NCBI RefSeq assembly: GCF_003667315.2
Contig: NZ_RCTZ02000001.1
Location: 186,001-250,000 of the forward strand
Reading direction: 5' to 3'
DNA: 64,000 nucleotides
DNA from: Tropicibacter alexandrii
GTDB lineage: Bacteria; Pseudomonadota; Alphaproteobacteria; Rhodobacterales; Rhodobacteraceae
Positions 62,503-64,000 of the stretch are shown here, piece after piece (the stretch's first letter is position 1; every line of letters starts with the position of its first letter). Position numbers and translations under genes: made by a program. Under the pieces are notes generated by a model, which had not been told where the DNA came from, did no database searches, and was given only the letters and a program-made list of their open reading frames with translations.

Positions 62503-63588
62503 CTAGCTCTGCTCGGGGGTCTCGCCGGTGGAACGCGGCAGCGAAATGCGAAAGACGGTGCGGCCCGGGACAGAATCCACGGATATCCAGCCGTCATGGT
62601 CGGAAATGATCTTGCTCACCAGCGCGAGCCCCAGCCCCGTGCCGTTTTCCCGGCCCGACACGAACGGGTCAAAGATGTCGCCCTTGATCGCGTCCGGAAG
62701 GCCGGGGCCGTCATCGATCACCTCGATCTGAAGCGGCAGGGTCTGCCCGCTGCCATCGGCGCGGCGCAGGCGGAAGCTGTGCTCGTAATAGGTGTGCAGG
62801 CGGATCGTGCCGCCGCGGATCGGGTCGGCCGCCTCGGAGGCGTTCTTGATCAGGTTCAGCACCACCTGAAGCAGCTGGTCCGGGTCGCCCAACGCCATCG
62901 GCAGCGAGGGATCGTAATCCTCGATGATCTTCATATGCGCGCCGAATCCCAGCGCGGCCGACCGGCGGGCGCGGTCCAGCACGTCGTGGATGTTGACCTC
63001 GCGCCGTTCGGGCGGCGACAGGTTGCCAAATTGCTCGACCTGTTCGAGCAGTTTCACGATGCGGCGCGTCTCGGCCACGATCAGATCGGTGAATTCGAGG
63101 TCTTCCTTGGGCAGGCCCATGCTCAGCAATTGCGCCGCGCCGGTGATGCCCGCCAGCGGGTTCTTGATCTCATGCGCCAGCATCTCGGCCATGCCGATGG
63201 CGGATTTGGCGGCAGATTTCACGCTGTGGCTTTGGGTCATCCGCCCGGCCAGTTCGCGCGGCGAAATCAGCATGACCATCCAGCCGGGTTTGCCCATGAC
63301 CGGCGCGATCTGAAGGTTGCAGACCAGCGGTGCGCGGCTGCCGGTGCCCACATCCACATCGTTGACGAAAAGCGGCGTGCCGTGCTCGCGCGCACGAGCG
63401 AGGCTTTCCTCCAGCGGCGCATCGACGGCGAGCCGATCCCAGATCGGCTGGCCCGTCAGCCACTTGGCCGAGTTGTTCAAAAAGCCCTCGGCGGCGGGGT
63501 TCAGATCGGCGATCCGCTCATTCTCGTCGATGAGAATCGCGGGAACGGGCAAAGACGACCAGATCTGCATATCCGTGACGTCCGTCAT
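62503..63588 (-). CDS. ntrB: nitrogen regulation sensor histidine kinase NtrB
   Basis: NtrB is the soluble kinase/phosphatase for NtrC, controlled by the PII protein. The 361-residue product has an N-terminal PAS domain (PVPAILIDENERIADLNPAAEG) and phospho-acceptor His139 in MLAHEIKNPLAGITGAAQLL. The ATP-binding blocks are VVLNLIKNASEAAD, IEVIDDGPGLPD and GTGLGLALVSKII. It has no membrane helix, as expected. Its start overlaps the dusB stop by 4 bases (ATGA), which reproduces the nifR3-ntrB-ntrC order of alphaproteobacteria. Confidence 0.95.
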   Translation of the reverse strand: MTDVTDMQIWSSLPVPAILIDENERIADLNPAAEGFLNNSAKWLTGQPIWDRLAVDAPLEESLARAREHGTPLFVNDVDVGTGSRAPLVCNLQIAPVMGKPGWMVMLISPRELAGRMTQSHSVKSAAKSAIGMAEMLAHEIKNPLAGITGAAQLLSMGLPKEDLEFTDLIVAETRRIVKLLEQVEQFGNLSPPERREVNIHDVLDRARRSAALGFGAHMKIIEDYDPSLPMALGDPDQLLQVVLNLIKNASEAADPIRGGTIRLHTYYEHSFRLRRADGSGQTLPLQIEVIDDGPGLPDAIKGDIFDPFVSGRENGTGLGLALVSKIISDHDGWISVDSVPGRTVFRISLPRSTGETPEQS

Positions 63589-64000
63589 GCGGCCTCCGTC
63601 ATGTTGAGCGCATCCGGCAAGAGCCGCAGCACGTTCGCGGGCGTCTTTTCAGTCAGGAGGGTCTGGCGCAGCGCGGTATCGGTGCCGGCGCGGTCCATAT
63701 ACCAGCCCAAATGCTTGCGGGCGACCCGGTTGCCCAAGGTTTCCCCGTAAAAGCTCAGCATGGCCTCGTAGTGTTCGCACACCATGTCGGTCAGCGCCCG
63801 CCCCTGCGGGATGTCGGGCTGTGGCGTGCCAAAGAGGTCGGCGGCGATCTGCGCCAGCACCCAAGGGGCGCCCTGCGCCCCGCGCCCGATCATCACGCCA
63901 TCCGCGTCGGACTGTTCCAGCGCGGTCCGCGCCGTGGGGGCGTCCACGATGTCGCCATTGGCCACAACCGGGATGGTCACCGCATTTTTGACGGCGCGAA
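63585..64000 (-). CDS. dusB: tRNA-dihydrouridine synthase DusB (5' end outside window)
   Basis: About 138 C-terminal residues of DusB, formerly NifR3, are visible. It reduces uridines in tRNA with an FMN cofactor. The FMN phosphate-binding strand is seen in IPVVANGDIVDAPTARTALEQ and the next motif in DGVMIGRGAQGAPWVL. The C-terminal helical domain contains HYEAMLSFYGE and ARKHLGWYMDRAG, the latter a family marker. The N-terminal part with the catalytic Cys is past the right edge. The stop overlaps ntrB by 4 bases, so dusB heads the ntrBC operon as in Rhodobacter. Confidence 0.93.
   Translation of the reverse strand, partial: RAVKNAVTIPVVANGDIVDAPTARTALEQSDADGVMIGRGAQGAPWVLAQIAADLFGTPQPDIPQGRALTDMVCEHYEAMLSFYGETLGNRVARKHLGWYMDRAGTDTALRQTLLTEKTPANVLRLLPDALNMTEAA

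Overview
The window is a gene-dense, GC-rich alphaproteobacterial chromosome segment, most likely from the Rhodobacteraceae (Roseobacter/Rhodobacter group). The main clues are the nifR3/dusB-ntrB-ntrC-ntrY-ntrX-trkA-trkH-hfq-hflX gene order, an NtrC without the sigma54-contact GAFTGA loop (a known Rhodobacter trait), an RNase E whose S1 domain carries a very long acidic insertion, and small glycosyltransferase/sulfotransferase/FkbM genes typical of this family. I saw no rRNA, tRNA, CRISPR array, insertion sequence or prophage.

Layout. 1-2.2 kb: a partial YceI gene, a small membrane protein and the ribosomal operon rpsF-rpsR-rplI. 2.2-7.1 kb: a soluble PAS chemoreceptor, trigger factor, a small SAP/Rho-N-like protein and release factor 3. 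7.2-11.5 kb: an OmpA-family protein and a MoxR ATPase/VWA (CoxE-like) pair. 11.6-18.6 kb: a glycan-tailoring cluster of three DVDEF/DIDEF-type family-2 glycosyltransferases (one fused to a sulfotransferase-like domain with a broken PAPS loop), a sulfotransferase, an FkbM methyltransferase and an orphan protein. 18.6-30.9 kb: pyrC, pyrE, dnaB, cobS, alr, mlaE-mlaF with two membrane proteins, radA, cvpA and purF. 30.9-35.5 kb: a YHS protein, an SDR and surE-pcm-nlpD. 35.7-38.2 kb: tatA-tatB-tatC with a DUF815 ATPase. 38.3-44.5 kb: a YafY-type regulator, class I aldolase, a cytochrome P450/hydrolase pair, ccdA and a TusA-family protein. 44.6-52.5 kb: rne, a beta-hydroxyacid dehydrogenase, a penicillin acylase-family hydrolase and a phosphotransferase. 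52.6-64 kb: hflX, hfq, trkH, trkA, ntrX, ntrY, ntrC, ntrB and partial dusB, all on the minus strand.

Most genes are housekeeping: translation, pyrimidine and purine synthesis, replication and repair, envelope maintenance, Tat export, RNA decay, potassium uptake and nitrogen control. Many operons use 4-base stop/start overlaps.

The most unusual signals are non-coding. One is a dispersed element of about 55 bp, seen seven times between genes and always in the same orientation whatever the direction of the neighbouring genes. Another is a set of 22-nt palindromes built on a TTCGAA core, in tandem arrays of four (before surE) and two (between mlaE and mlaF), with arms that change while keeping their pairing. 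A 26-bp perfect palindrome and paired CCTATCC/GGATAGG hairpins around pyrE add to this. The glycan cluster with its fused, apparently inactive sulfotransferase domain is the best candidate for undescribed protein biology.
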